The notes under the pieces are model-generated. The model was not told where the DNA came from, made no database searches, and saw only the letters and a list, made by a program, of their open reading frames with translations. Of a DNA stretch of 9,764 nt, positions 1 through 6,646 are shown piece by piece; the first letter of the stretch is position 1, and each line of letters starts with the position of its first letter. The position numbers and the translations under genes were made by a program. This stretch comes from Alphaproteobacteria bacterium. GTDB taxonomy: Bacteria; Pseudomonadota; Alphaproteobacteria; ATCC43930; CGMCC-115725. Location of the stretch: NCBI GenBank assembly GCA_005884825.1, contig VAZT01000114.1, positions 1-9,764 of the forward strand, written 5' to 3'.

Positions 1-4
1 GGCG

Positions 5-223
5 ATGATCGAGCGGCTGATCAAGGAAAGCCTGCCCGACGCCCAGGTCTCGATCGAAGACTTGCGCGGCGATGGCGATCATTACGCGGCGCATGTCGTC
101 TCCAACGCGTTTCGCGGCAAGACGCGGGTCCAGCAACACCAGATGATATATCAGGCGTTGCGGGGCCGCATGGGCAACGAACTGCATGCCCTCGCCTTGC
201 AGACCGGCGCACCCGAGGACTGA
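5..223 (+). CDS. BolA family protein (possibly 5'-truncated by window edge)
   Basis: This is a small BolA/IbaG-type protein. The family binds monothiol CGFS glutaredoxins and shares a [2Fe-2S] cluster with them, acting in the cytoplasm in iron sensing and Fe-S trafficking. Seen in the sequence: a compact fold of about 72 residues with the hallmark GDGDHYAAHVVS (residues 22-33), FRGKTRVQQHQM (36-47) and ELHALALQT (59-67). The C-terminal His61 matches the invariant family histidine. The frame stays open to the left edge (the preceding codon is GCG) and homologues often carry a few more N-terminal residues, so the true start may lie just outside the window; ATG at 5 is only the first visible start. 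A CGFS glutaredoxin follows after a 50-nt gap, which supports the assignment. Family is near certain; the exact subclass (BolA or IbaG/YrbA) is not resolved. Confidence 0.93.
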   Translation: MIERLIKESLPDAQVSIEDLRGDGDHYAAHVVSNAFRGKTRVQQHQMIYQALRGRMGNELHALALQTGAPED

Positions 224-273
224 ACGCAACCTTCGCAACGGCAATTTTCCCGAAAACCCAAGGACCAGGAAAA

Positions 274-606
274 ATGGACGACACGGTTCAACAGCGCATC
301 CGCCAGGATATTTCCGAGACCCCCGTCGTGCTGTTCATGAAGGGATCGCCGGTCTTTCCGCAATGCGGATTTTCCGCCGCGGTGGTGCAGATCCTCAGCC
401 ATATCGGGGTCAAGTTCAAAGGCATCGACGTGCTGTCCGACCCGGGGATCCGCCAGGGTATCAAGGAATTCTCGAACTGGCCGACGATCCCGCAGCTCTA
501 TGTCAAGGGCGAGTTCGTCGGCGGCTGCGACATCATCCGTGAAATGTTCGAAACCGGCGAATTGCGGCAGCTCTTCGAACAGAAGGGCGTTCCCGTCCGC
601 GCTTGA
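274..606 (+). CDS. grxD: Monothiol CGFS glutaredoxin (Grx4/GrxD type)
   Basis: This is a cytoplasmic monothiol glutaredoxin of 110 residues, the usual single-domain length. Members carry a glutathione-ligated [2Fe-2S] cluster as homodimers or with BolA and hand clusters to apo-proteins; they have little classical disulfide reductase activity. The active-site motif CGFS is at residues 31-34 (Cys31), preceded by VVLFMKGSP (18-26), whose Lys23 contacts glutathione in the family. The cis-Pro segment WPTIPQLY is at 69-76 and the second glutathione-binding segment GGCDI at 83-87. The ATG at 274 has AGGA sequences 3 nt and 9 nt upstream, and the N-terminus aligns with the family, so the start is well supported. 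It lies 50 nt after the BolA gene on the same strand with no terminator between, so co-transcription is likely. Some alphaproteobacterial annotations call this gene grxC2 or grx5-like. Confidence 0.96.
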   Translation: MDDTVQQRIRQDISETPVVLFMKGSPVFPQCGFSAAVVQILSHIGVKFKGIDVLSDPGIRQGIKEFSNWPTIPQLYVKGEFVGGCDIIREMFETGELRQLFEQKGVPVRA

Positions 607-632
607 GCCGCGGGCGCTGATCAGCCCCTCGG

Positions 633-1097
633 TCAGCCGGTGGTGAGGTAGTTTCGGAACGTCAGCGGATCGCTGATGTTGCGGATCGGCTCGAAGGCGC
701 TGCCGACGCCGCGAACTGTGACCGTACCATAGCCGAACATGCGGGCGAGGACAGTCTGGTCGACAGTGACGCTTTCGACCCTGGCCCGATGCATCTCCAG
801 AGTATGCCGCGCGATGAGGCCGGTCTTATAGATGACGCGCTGATCGGTCACCGCCAATTCGGTCGAAGCCCGCCGAATGAAGGCGCGGAGGGCCGACGAC
901 AGCGCCAGTAGGGCAAAGATCGCCGCGGCGATCCCGAGCGCGAGACCGAGGTTTTGATTGGCCGTATGCCAGGCCGCTGCCGCCAGAATTATGGCGACGA
1001 TCAGCAGCAGGATGGCGCGCCAATAGATGACCGGGTGCAATCGCGTCGCATAAACAACCGTTTCTCCCGGTTGCAGTACCCGTCTCACATAACGCAT
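633..1097 (-). CDS. Membrane-anchored bacterial PH-domain protein (bPH_2/DUF304, YdbS-like)
   Basis: The 154-residue product has a short cytoplasmic N-terminus and two predicted membrane helices close together (about residues 23-46 and 51-74). A bacterial pleckstrin-homology-like domain follows at about 79-151. Typical family words are visible: ELAVTDQRVIYKTG (80-93), RVESVTVDQTVLARMFGYGTV (around 106-126) and FEPIRNISDP (135-144). This is the usual architecture of the YdbS/YdbT-like group. Its biochemical role is generally unknown; no enzyme motif is present. The reading frame stays open far upstream (to 2063), but that extension overlaps the threonine aldolase gene in another frame and looks like GC-driven noise. 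ATG at 1097 is therefore chosen because it begins the homologous region. An AGGA lies about 11 nt upstream, a weak ribosome site. The gene is convergent with the glutaredoxin gene, and 146 nt separate it from the upstream aldolase gene. Confidence 0.85.
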   Translation of the reverse strand: MRYVRRVLQPGETVVYATRLHPVIYWRAILLLIVAIILAAAAWHTANQNLGLALGIAAAIFALLALSSALRAFIRRASTELAVTDQRVIYKTGLIARHTLEMHRARVESVTVDQTVLARMFGYGTVTVRGVGSAFEPIRNISDPLTFRNYLTTG

Positions 1098-1243
1098 CGC
1101 CGCGGGTGTCCTGTCGGTCCCATCCGGGCCGGTCCATCGGGCCCGCTGGCCTTCGCCTGCCCGGGATGGAGCAGCAATCCGTCCTAGGTTGACGCGTCCG
1201 CTCCGCGGGTGCAACTCGCTCGTCGCGACGTTATTGGTGCAGG

Positions 1244-2299
1244 TTAATCGGTGGCGCGCGGAGCCGTCGCCGAGCCGAGATGCCGGCGCAGCGCCGCGGC
1301 GAGCGCGTCTGCTTCGGCTTCGCTCGTGTCGAACCGGCAGACGAAACGGGCGAGGGTCCGGCTGCGGCGATAGAACTGGAACCCGTCGCGCTCCAACGCA
1401 TCCATTGCGCCGTCCGGCAGTTCGAGAAAGATCTCGTTCGCCTCGACCGGGGCCAACAGCCGGGCGACGGGAATATCGCGCAGCGCGGCGGCGATGCGCG
1501 CGGCGATCCGGTTCGAGGCCCGCGCCATCTCGAGCCAGAGATCGTTCTCGGCATAGGCGATCAGCTGCGCCGACGCGAAACGCATTTTGGACCAGACCTG
1601 GCCGGCGCGGCGCAGCTGCACCGCCAGACCGTCCGCGATATCGGGCGAAAAGACGACGATCGCGTCGCACAACGCCCCGCCATTCTTGGTGGCTCCGAAC
1701 GACATGATGTCGATCCCGGATCGCCAGGTCATATCGGCTGGACTGCACCCGAGCCGCGCCACGGCATTGGCGAAACGCGCCCCGTCCATGTGAAGTCTGA
1801 GGCCGCGTCGCTTGGCGACCTTGGCCACAGCCCGGATCTCGTCGAGAGTGTAGACCCCGCCGAGATCGGTCGCCTGGGTCAGGCTGACCGCGCTCGGCTG
1901 ACCTCTGTGAAGCTGCGCCGGCGAGATTCCCGCCAGTACTTCGGCCAACGGGCCCGCCTCGATTTTGCCGTGTTGCCCGCCGATCGCAGCCAGCTTGACG
2001 CCGCCACCGAAGAACCCCGCAGCGTTGGCTTCGGCAGTGTTGATGTGCGCAACTTCGCTGCAATAGATGATGCCCCAGGACGGTCCGAGCGCGGCTAGAG
2101 ACAATGCATTGGCGGCGGTCCCGGTGGCGACCGGAAACGCGCGCACCGAGGTTTCGAACAGGTCTGAAAAGCGCCGCTGCAGGTCCGCCGTCCAGTCGTC
2201 AGCACCGTACCCCAACGCGGTGTCGTGATTGGCGCGGACCAGCGCCTCTAAGATCTGCGGTGCGGCTCTGCCAGTGTTGTCGCTGCGATAATCGATCAT
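1244..2299 (-). CDS. ltaE: Low-specificity L-threonine aldolase (PLP-dependent)
   Basis: This fold-type I PLP enzyme cleaves L-threonine and L-allo-threonine to glycine and acetaldehyde in the cytoplasm. It also acts on other beta-hydroxy-amino acids. At 351 residues it fits the roughly 345-residue Pseudomonas-type enzymes. Visible features are the N-terminal substrate loop YRSDNTG (4-10), TGTAANALSL (59-68) around the phosphate-binding turn, His85 in EVAHINTAE as the ring-stacking histidine, Asp172-Arg175 in LHMDGARFANA, and the Schiff-base Lys205 in SFGATKNGG (200-208). The frame is open upstream to 2533, but that extension lies inside the neighbouring exported-protein gene and has no family likeness. 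ATG at 2299 has GGAAG 8 nt upstream and begins exactly at the conserved N-terminus. The gene sits 31 nt downstream of the DUF6600-like gene, so the two may share a transcript, although no functional link is evident. Confidence 0.94.
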   Translation of the reverse strand: MIDYRSDNTGRAAPQILEALVRANHDTALGYGADDWTADLQRRFSDLFETSVRAFPVATGTAANALSLAALGPSWGIIYCSEVAHINTAEANAAGFFGGGVKLAAIGGQHGKIEAGPLAEVLAGISPAQLHRGQPSAVSLTQATDLGGVYTLDEIRAVAKVAKRRGLRLHMDGARFANAVARLGCSPADMTWRSGIDIMSFGATKNGGALCDAIVVFSPDIADGLAVQLRRAGQVWSKMRFASAQLIAYAENDLWLEMARASNRIAARIAAALRDIPVARLLAPVEANEIFLELPDGAMDALERDGFQFYRRSRTLARFVCRFDTSEAEADALAAALRRHLGSATAPRATD

Positions 2300-2330
2300 T
2301 GCGGTCGCTTCCGTGGTCGTGCGCGCAACC

Positions 2331-3917
2331 TTACCCCTTTTTGCCAGGGCCGCCGTGGGAATGGGCGACCCGGAGCACGACCATCTGCCGACCGCGCGGC
2401 TGGCCGGCGTAGGCGGGGGCGCGCAGGTGCGCACCGCGCAGAACAGTCGTTTGGGCTCGGCCGCGCAACTGTATCGAGGCGGTACGGACCGCCTTGTTGG
2501 CGCCGCCTTTGCGGAATAGCTGCACAGCTGCATGGATGCCGGGTGGATTCGCGGAGCGGGCGACCCGCTGGGTTGAAGCCGGGGCGATCTGCGGTGAAGC
2601 CATCAGCACCGGCGCGTCCAGCAACCGCTTTTCCGGCAAAGACAGGCGCGCGGGCGCGACCTGGCGTCCATTGGTAAACACCAAGCGCGGGATTACGGTC
2701 GCGAAAAGCCGGTTGGCGAAATCCTCGTTAAACGTTTCGAGCGGCGGCTCTCCGTCCGCCCGGACCCCGATCGCCGCGACATTTTGGACAGTCCCGAAAT
2801 TCAAGCTGCGAACATAATCGAGATCTCGCGAATAGCTCGGCCAATAAGCCTCGCCTGGGGCGAGCGGAAACCACGCGACCGTGGCTCCTTCCGCCGAGCT
2901 CAGCCCAACACCGGGTGTGCCGAGGAATGCCACGACCGCAGGCGCATAAAGCGGCCGCGCAACATAGTTCCCGGGAACCCAAGCCCAGTGGTCGTCAATG
3001 AGCGCCCACCGGCCGTAATGCGACGGGGCAAAACCCCAGGCTTGATCGTCGAGCCAAGTCCAACCCCACAGCGCAATCCAGCTCCAATGCCCGAAGCGAT
3101 AGGGCGCCCAGTCTTCCGACTGGGTCGGAAACCACACGGGCCCGTATTGCGCGTTGATCTTCCAGACCCCGGCGCCGTCGAGCTCGTCGTATCCGGTCAT
3201 GTATCGTGAAATGTAATAAGGTGCAGCCAGGTGGGTATCGTCGTTGTCGCGGTCGCGGCACCACGCGACAAAGTCATCGGCTGCGACCGGTTCGATCGAG
3301 GCGGCATCGGCCGTCTCCGACCCCGACAGGACCGCGACTTGACCTGCCTCGATGCGTCTGTCGCCACCGGCCCCGGCATACTGCGCCCTTCCACCCAAGA
3401 CCCCGACGCGCAGTGGCCCCTCCCCGTCTCCAGCCGCGATGTCGTACGTGCCGGGAACCTGCAGCCAGACGGCGCCCTGCGGAACATCGATCTCGACGGC
3501 TTCATTTTCACCGGCCTCGCGCAAGCGGAGGCCAATTCGACCGCGCGAGAGGAGGATCTGAGTGACTCCGTCGAGCAAGCTTGCGATCTGGATTTCGCTG
3601 CCATTGGACAGGTCGATCGTTTTTGCGCCGATTCTGATCTCGCCGCGGGCTCGCGAGTCGGTGCGCAGTGCTTCACCGGCGAAGATCGGCTGATTCAATT
3701 CGGCATCAGCCCAGGCAGTCCCGCTCGACACCTGCAGGTTGAGGTTTCCCGAGACAAGGCTGACCCTCCCGACTCGGTTCGGCGGCGACCAGTCGGGCGG
3801 CAAAGGAGCGCTCGCCTCGACAGACTGCACCGGCTCGGCCTGCGTCAATTCCTGCGCGATCGCCGGCAAAAGCCCAGCAACCATCGCGATACAACAGATG
3901 CGGATAAACAATCGCAT
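2331..3917 (-). CDS. Exported FecR-domain / DUF6600-like Trp-rich protein
   Basis: This is a 528-residue secreted or periplasmic protein of unknown function. The N-terminus is a classical signal peptide: Arg2, a hydrophobic core to about residue 18, and an A-I-A cleavage site near residue 21. A FecR-like beta-rich domain spans about 48-200 (GRVSLVSGNLNLQVS near 50, ADAELNQPIFAGEALRTDSRARGEI and later repeats). It is followed by a striking Trp/Tyr-rich section at about 255-330 (VWFP, FGHWSWIALWGWTWLDDQAWGF, HWAWVPGNYV in short pieces), which resembles the DUF6600 type. The region from about 440 is low-complexity and ends in a basic tail (RGRAQT, GGPGKKG). No FecI sigma factor or TonB receptor is visible nearby, so the iron-signalling role of the true FecR is not implied; here the FecR fold is probably a surface or wall-binding module. 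ATG at 3917 is preceded by a G-rich stretch. It is the first gene of the leftward set. Confidence 0.8.
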   Translation of the reverse strand: MRLFIRICCIAMVAGLLPAIAQELTQAEPVQSVEASAPLPPDWSPPNRVGRVSLVSGNLNLQVSSGTAWADAELNQPIFAGEALRTDSRARGEIRIGAKTIDLSNGSEIQIASLLDGVTQILLSRGRIGLRLREAGENEAVEIDVPQGAVWLQVPGTYDIAAGDGEGPLRVGVLGGRAQYAGAGGDRRIEAGQVAVLSGSETADAASIEPVAADDFVAWCRDRDNDDTHLAAPYYISRYMTGYDELDGAGVWKINAQYGPVWFPTQSEDWAPYRFGHWSWIALWGWTWLDDQAWGFAPSHYGRWALIDDHWAWVPGNYVARPLYAPAVVAFLGTPGVGLSSAEGATVAWFPLAPGEAYWPSYSRDLDYVRSLNFGTVQNVAAIGVRADGEPPLETFNEDFANRLFATVIPRLVFTNGRQVAPARLSLPEKRLLDAPVLMASPQIAPASTQRVARSANPPGIHAAVQLFRKGGANKAVRTASIQLRGRAQTTVLRGAHLRAPAYAGQPRGRQMVVLRVAHSHGGPGKKG

Positions 3918-3961
3918 GGGTCTGACCCCCCAAGCGTCCCCTGCCGAAACTTTAGCAGATA

Positions 3962-3976
3962 ATTGTCACAGACAAT
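3962..3976. promoter_or_regulatory. Perfect inverted repeat ATTGTC-aca-GACAAT in divergent intergenic region
   Basis: A perfect 6-bp inverted repeat with a 3-bp centre occupies 3962-3976. A further GACAA copy at 3978-3982 lies 7 bp (3971 to 3978) after the second arm. The element sits in the 132-nt gap between the divergent exported-protein gene (start 3917, leftward) and the cbiG-cobJ gene (start 4050, rightward), which is where an operator for either side would be expected. It is locally A/T-rich in an otherwise GC-rich window. It could be a dimeric regulator site; no specific regulator can be named. A simple hairpin in a 5' leader is the alternative. Confidence 0.4.
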
Positions 3977-4049
3977 CGACAAATTGCAGCAATCGCGGTT
4001 AACTCGCGAGCCCCGATGGATCATTCGGCTTACCGGAAGTTTTCGGATA

Positions 4050-5864
4050 ATGGTCGGGTTACTACCCGAGGACATTGCCGTAGTCGTGCTCGGCCCCGGG
4101 GGCGCCGCACTCGGCCGGCGATTGCGGACGGCGCTGGCCGGCGCTCGGCTGCACGGGCCGCGCGCCCATCCCGGCGACTGGGACGAGAGCTACGACCGGG
4201 TGTCGACCCATCTTGGCGCGCTGTTCGACGCGGGTCGGCCGATCATCGGCGTCTGCGCCAGCGGCATCCTGATTCGTTCTGTTGCCCCCTTCCTCGCCGC
4301 CAAGCAGGACGAACCGGCGGTCGTCGCGGTTGCCGAGGACGGCTCTGTCGCGGTGCCGCTCATCGGGGGACACCATGGCGCCAATGCACTGGCCCGCGCG
4401 ATTGGCGAGCTCATTGGGGGCATCGCGGCGATAACCACCGCAGGAGATGTGCGCCTGGGGGTCGCGCTCGATGAACCGCCGCCCGGCTGGCACCTCCGCA
4501 ACGCGGACAAGGTGAAGCCGATCCTGTCGGCGCTCCTCAGGGGCGACGCGGTTGCCTTGGTCGACGAGGCGGGCTGCGCCGGATGGATGCGGGCCGGGGC
4601 AGTCCGCTGGGCGGAGCACGGTAATCGATGCATCGTCGTGACCGACCGTTTGGCGGAATCAGATACCGATGCGTTAGTGCTCCATCCGCCGGTCTTGGCG
4701 CTCGGGATCGGCTGCGAGCGCGGCTGCTCGGCGAAGGAGATCGCGGATCTCGCGCGCTCGACGCTCGCCGAAGTGGGGCTCGCGCCGGGTGCGGTCGCCG
4801 CGGTCGTCTCGGTCGAGCTTAAGCTCGCCGAGCCGGCGATCCATGCGCTCGCAGCGGAACTCGGAGTGCCGGCACGGTTTTTCCCCGCTTCACGTCTCCT
4901 TGTCGAGACGCCGCGCTTGTCGGAGCGCTCGCCGGTCACTTTCTGCGCGACCGGCTGTTGGGGCGTCGCCGAAGGCGCGGCGCTCGCCGCCGCCGGGGCG
5001 GACGGGGTGCTGGTCGTGCCAAAGCGAAAATCGCGGCGCGCGACTTGCGCGATCGCGCGCGCACCGCAGCCGATCATTGCCGAGGCGATTGGCCGCCCAC
5101 AAGGAAGGCTCACCGTTATCGGCATCGGGCCGGGCGATCCGGGCTGGCGCAGTCCGGAGGCGAGCAAGGCGCTGGCGCAGGCGAGCGACGTGGTCGGTTA
5201 CAGCCTTTATCTCGACCTGCTTGGCCGCGCGATCGAAGGCAGGCGCTGCTATCCGAGCGCGATCGGCGACGAGGAGGCGCGGGTCCGCCTGGCGCTCGAT
5301 CTCGCCGCCGAAGGACGGTCGGTGGCGCTGGTCTCCTCCGGAGACGCCGGCATCTACGGCCTGGCGCCCCTCGTCTTCGAGCTGCTCGATATCCAGGCGA
5401 ACCCTGAATGGCGCATGATCGATCTGAGGGTCATTCCGGGCATTTCTGCATTTCAGGCGGCCGCCGCGCGGGCCGGCGCGCCGCTCGGCCATGATTTTTG
5501 CGTGATCTCGCTGTCGGATCTGATAACGCCGTGGGAAACGGTCCGGGCTCGCCTCGAGGCCGCGGCATTGGCTGATTTTGTCGTCGCGCTTTACAACCCG
5601 CGCTCGGCGCGGCGGCAGACCCAATTGGCCGAGGCGGCGGATGTTTTGCTGCGGCATCGCTCGCCTGAGACACCCGTTTTCATCGGGCGCAATCTCGGGC
5701 GTGACGGGGAGGAGCAGCGCATTATTTCCTTATCGGAACTGTCCTGCGCCGAGATCGACATGCTGACGATCGTCCTCGTTGGCAACAGCCGCACCTGTCG
5801 GATCGACAGCAATCCGCCGCGCCTCTACACGCCGCGCGGGTATTTCGACCACACTTCCCTGTGA
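4050..5864 (+). CDS. cobJ: CbiG-CobJ fusion: cobalt-precorrin-5A hydrolase-like domain plus precorrin-3B C17-methyltransferase
   Basis: This is a 604-residue cytoplasmic cobalamin biosynthesis fusion. Residues 1 to about 335 are CbiG-like, with LGPGGAALGRRL (14-25), CASGILIRSVAPFL (69-82), VPLIGGHHGANALA (102-115) and the C-terminal CbiG/CobE block GIGCERGCSAKEI (219-231) with SVELKLAEPAI (254-264). CbiG opens the ring lactone and releases acetaldehyde. A short linker leads to a SAM-dependent tetrapyrrole methylase (about 353-577): GIGPGD (358-363), SSGDAGIYGLAP (429-440), VIPGISAFQAAAARAG (461-476), YNPRSARR (515-522). CobJ/CbiH methylates C17 and contracts the ring. The frame is open from a TTG at 3963, but those 29 residues lack likeness to CbiG; ATG at 4050 has GGAAG 10 nt upstream and is preferred. 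It overlaps cobM by 4 nt (GTGA). Whether the pathway here is early or late cobalt insertion cannot be decided from this window. Confidence 0.92.
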   Translation: MVGLLPEDIAVVVLGPGGAALGRRLRTALAGARLHGPRAHPGDWDESYDRVSTHLGALFDAGRPIIGVCASGILIRSVAPFLAAKQDEPAVVAVAEDGSVAVPLIGGHHGANALARAIGELIGGIAAITTAGDVRLGVALDEPPPGWHLRNADKVKPILSALLRGDAVALVDEAGCAGWMRAGAVRWAEHGNRCIVVTDRLAESDTDALVLHPPVLALGIGCERGCSAKEIADLARSTLAEVGLAPGAVAAVVSVELKLAEPAIHALAAELGVPARFFPASRLLVETPRLSERSPVTFCATGCWGVAEGAALAAAGADGVLVVPKRKSRRATCAIARAPQPIIAEAIGRPQGRLTVIGIGPGDPGWRSPEASKALAQASDVVGYSLYLDLLGRAIEGRRCYPSAIGDEEARVRLALDLAAEGRSVALVSSGDAGIYGLAPLVFELLDIQANPEWRMIDLRVIPGISAFQAAAARAGAPLGHDFCVISLSDLITPWETVRARLEAAALADFVVALYNPRSARRQTQLAEAADVLLRHRSPETPVFIGRNLGRDGEEQRIISLSELSCAEIDMLTIVLVGNSRTCRIDSNPPRLYTPRGYFDHTSL

Positions 5865-6646
5865 CGGTGCATTTCATCGGCGCTGGTCCCGGCGCGCCCG
5901 ATCTGATCACCGTCCGCGGGTTGCGGCTGATCGAGCGCTGCCCGGTTTGCCTTTACGCGGGTTCGCTAGTGCCAGTCGAGATCCTGGCCTCGGCGCCGCC
6001 GGGTGCGCTGGTGATCGACACCGCGCCGTTGACCCTCGACGAGATCATCGGCCATCTCGCGGATGCCCATCGCCGTGGGCTCGATGTCGCCCGGCTGCAT
6101 TCCGGCGATCCGTCGCTCTATGGCGCGATCGCCGAGCAGATGCGCCGGCTCGAGGCGCTCGGCATCCCGTTCGATATGACGCCGGGGGTGCCATCTTTTG
6201 CGGCAGCGGCGGCCGCGCTCGGCCGCGAGCTGACCCTGCCGGAAATCGCGCAGACCGTAATCCTGACACGCACGGCGACGCGCTCCTCGCCTATGCCCGA
6301 GCGCGAAAGCCTCGAACGGCTCGGGGCGAGCGGCGCGACATTGGCAATCCACTTGTCCGTCAACAACCTCGCGCGCGTCGTGCGCGAGCTGACACCCGAC
6401 TACGGCTCCGACTGCCCCGCGATCGTTGCGTACCGGGTCAGCTGGCCCGACGAGCGCCTGATCCGCGGCACGCTTGCCGACATCCGCGATAAAGTGAAAA
6501 CAGCGGGCATCACCCGCACTGCCTTGGTGTTGGTCGGGCGTGCCCTTGGGGACGGAGCAGCCCCGGATAGCCGGCTTTACGCCGCAGACCATCACCACCT
6601 GATGCGGCTGGGAAGAGAAACTAGATATGAACGAGACGACTTTTAA
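5861..6646 (+). CDS. cobM: Precorrin-4 C11-methyltransferase
   Basis: CobM (CbiF in the anaerobic naming) transfers a methyl group from S-adenosylmethionine to C11 of precorrin-4 or cobalt-precorrin-4 in the cytoplasm. The 261 residues match the family length. Diagnostic segments are HFIGAGPGAPDLITVRG (4-20), CLYAGSLVP (30-38), LHSGDPSLYGAI (79-90), TPGVPSFAAAAAALG (107-121) and LTRTATRSSPMP (135-146). The GTG start at 5861 overlaps the stop of the upstream fusion gene as GTGA, typical of translational coupling. CobJ and CobM act close together in ring construction, so they make a logical pair. Its last 20 nt are shared with the start of the cyclase gene in another frame. The C-terminal residues after about 232 (HHH, then charged residues) look like the ordinary variable tail. 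Confidence 0.95.
   Translation: MTVHFIGAGPGAPDLITVRGLRLIERCPVCLYAGSLVPVEILASAPPGALVIDTAPLTLDEIIGHLADAHRRGLDVARLHSGDPSLYGAIAEQMRRLEALGIPFDMTPGVPSFAAAAAALGRELTLPEIAQTVILTRTATRSSPMPERESLERLGASGATLAIHLSVNNLARVVRELTPDYGSDCPAIVAYRVSWPDERLIRGTLADIRDKVKTAGITRTALVLVGRALGDGAAPDSRLYAADHHHLMRLGRETRYERDDF

Noticed and set aside
616..625. 10-bp palindrome GCTGATCAGC between the convergent grxD and PH-domain genes
   Set aside because: Too short to be a convincing terminator and no T-run on either side; may be chance.
1125..1145. Small GC hairpin (CGGGCC, 9-nt loop, GGCCCG) between ltaE and the PH-domain gene
   Set aside because: Only 6 bp with a 9-nt loop and no T-tract; common by chance in such GC-rich DNA.
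1098..2063. Long upstream extension of the PH-domain reading frame (open to 2063)
   Set aside because: It overlaps ltaE in another frame on the same strand, is Arg/Gly-rich without family likeness, and is explained by high GC content.
1280..2098. 272-codon plus-strand open frame opposite ltaE, and the similar one at 3231-3962 opposite the exported protein
   Set aside because: Both mirror real genes on the other strand, have no ribosome site or known motifs, and show shadow-like composition.
2300..2533. N-terminal extension of threonine aldolase to 2533
   Set aside because: The 78 extra residues lie inside the DUF6600-like gene in another frame, are not aldolase-like, and a good ribosome site precedes the ATG at 2299.
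3963..4049. Earlier TTG start for the CbiG-CobJ fusion
   Set aside because: The 29 added residues have no CbiG likeness and would place the start inside the inverted repeat; ATG 4050 has a better ribosome site.
4190..5167. 325-codon open frame on the minus strand within cbiG-cobJ
   Set aside because: Ser/Ala/Pro-rich antisense shadow of a well-recognised gene; typical of high-GC DNA.
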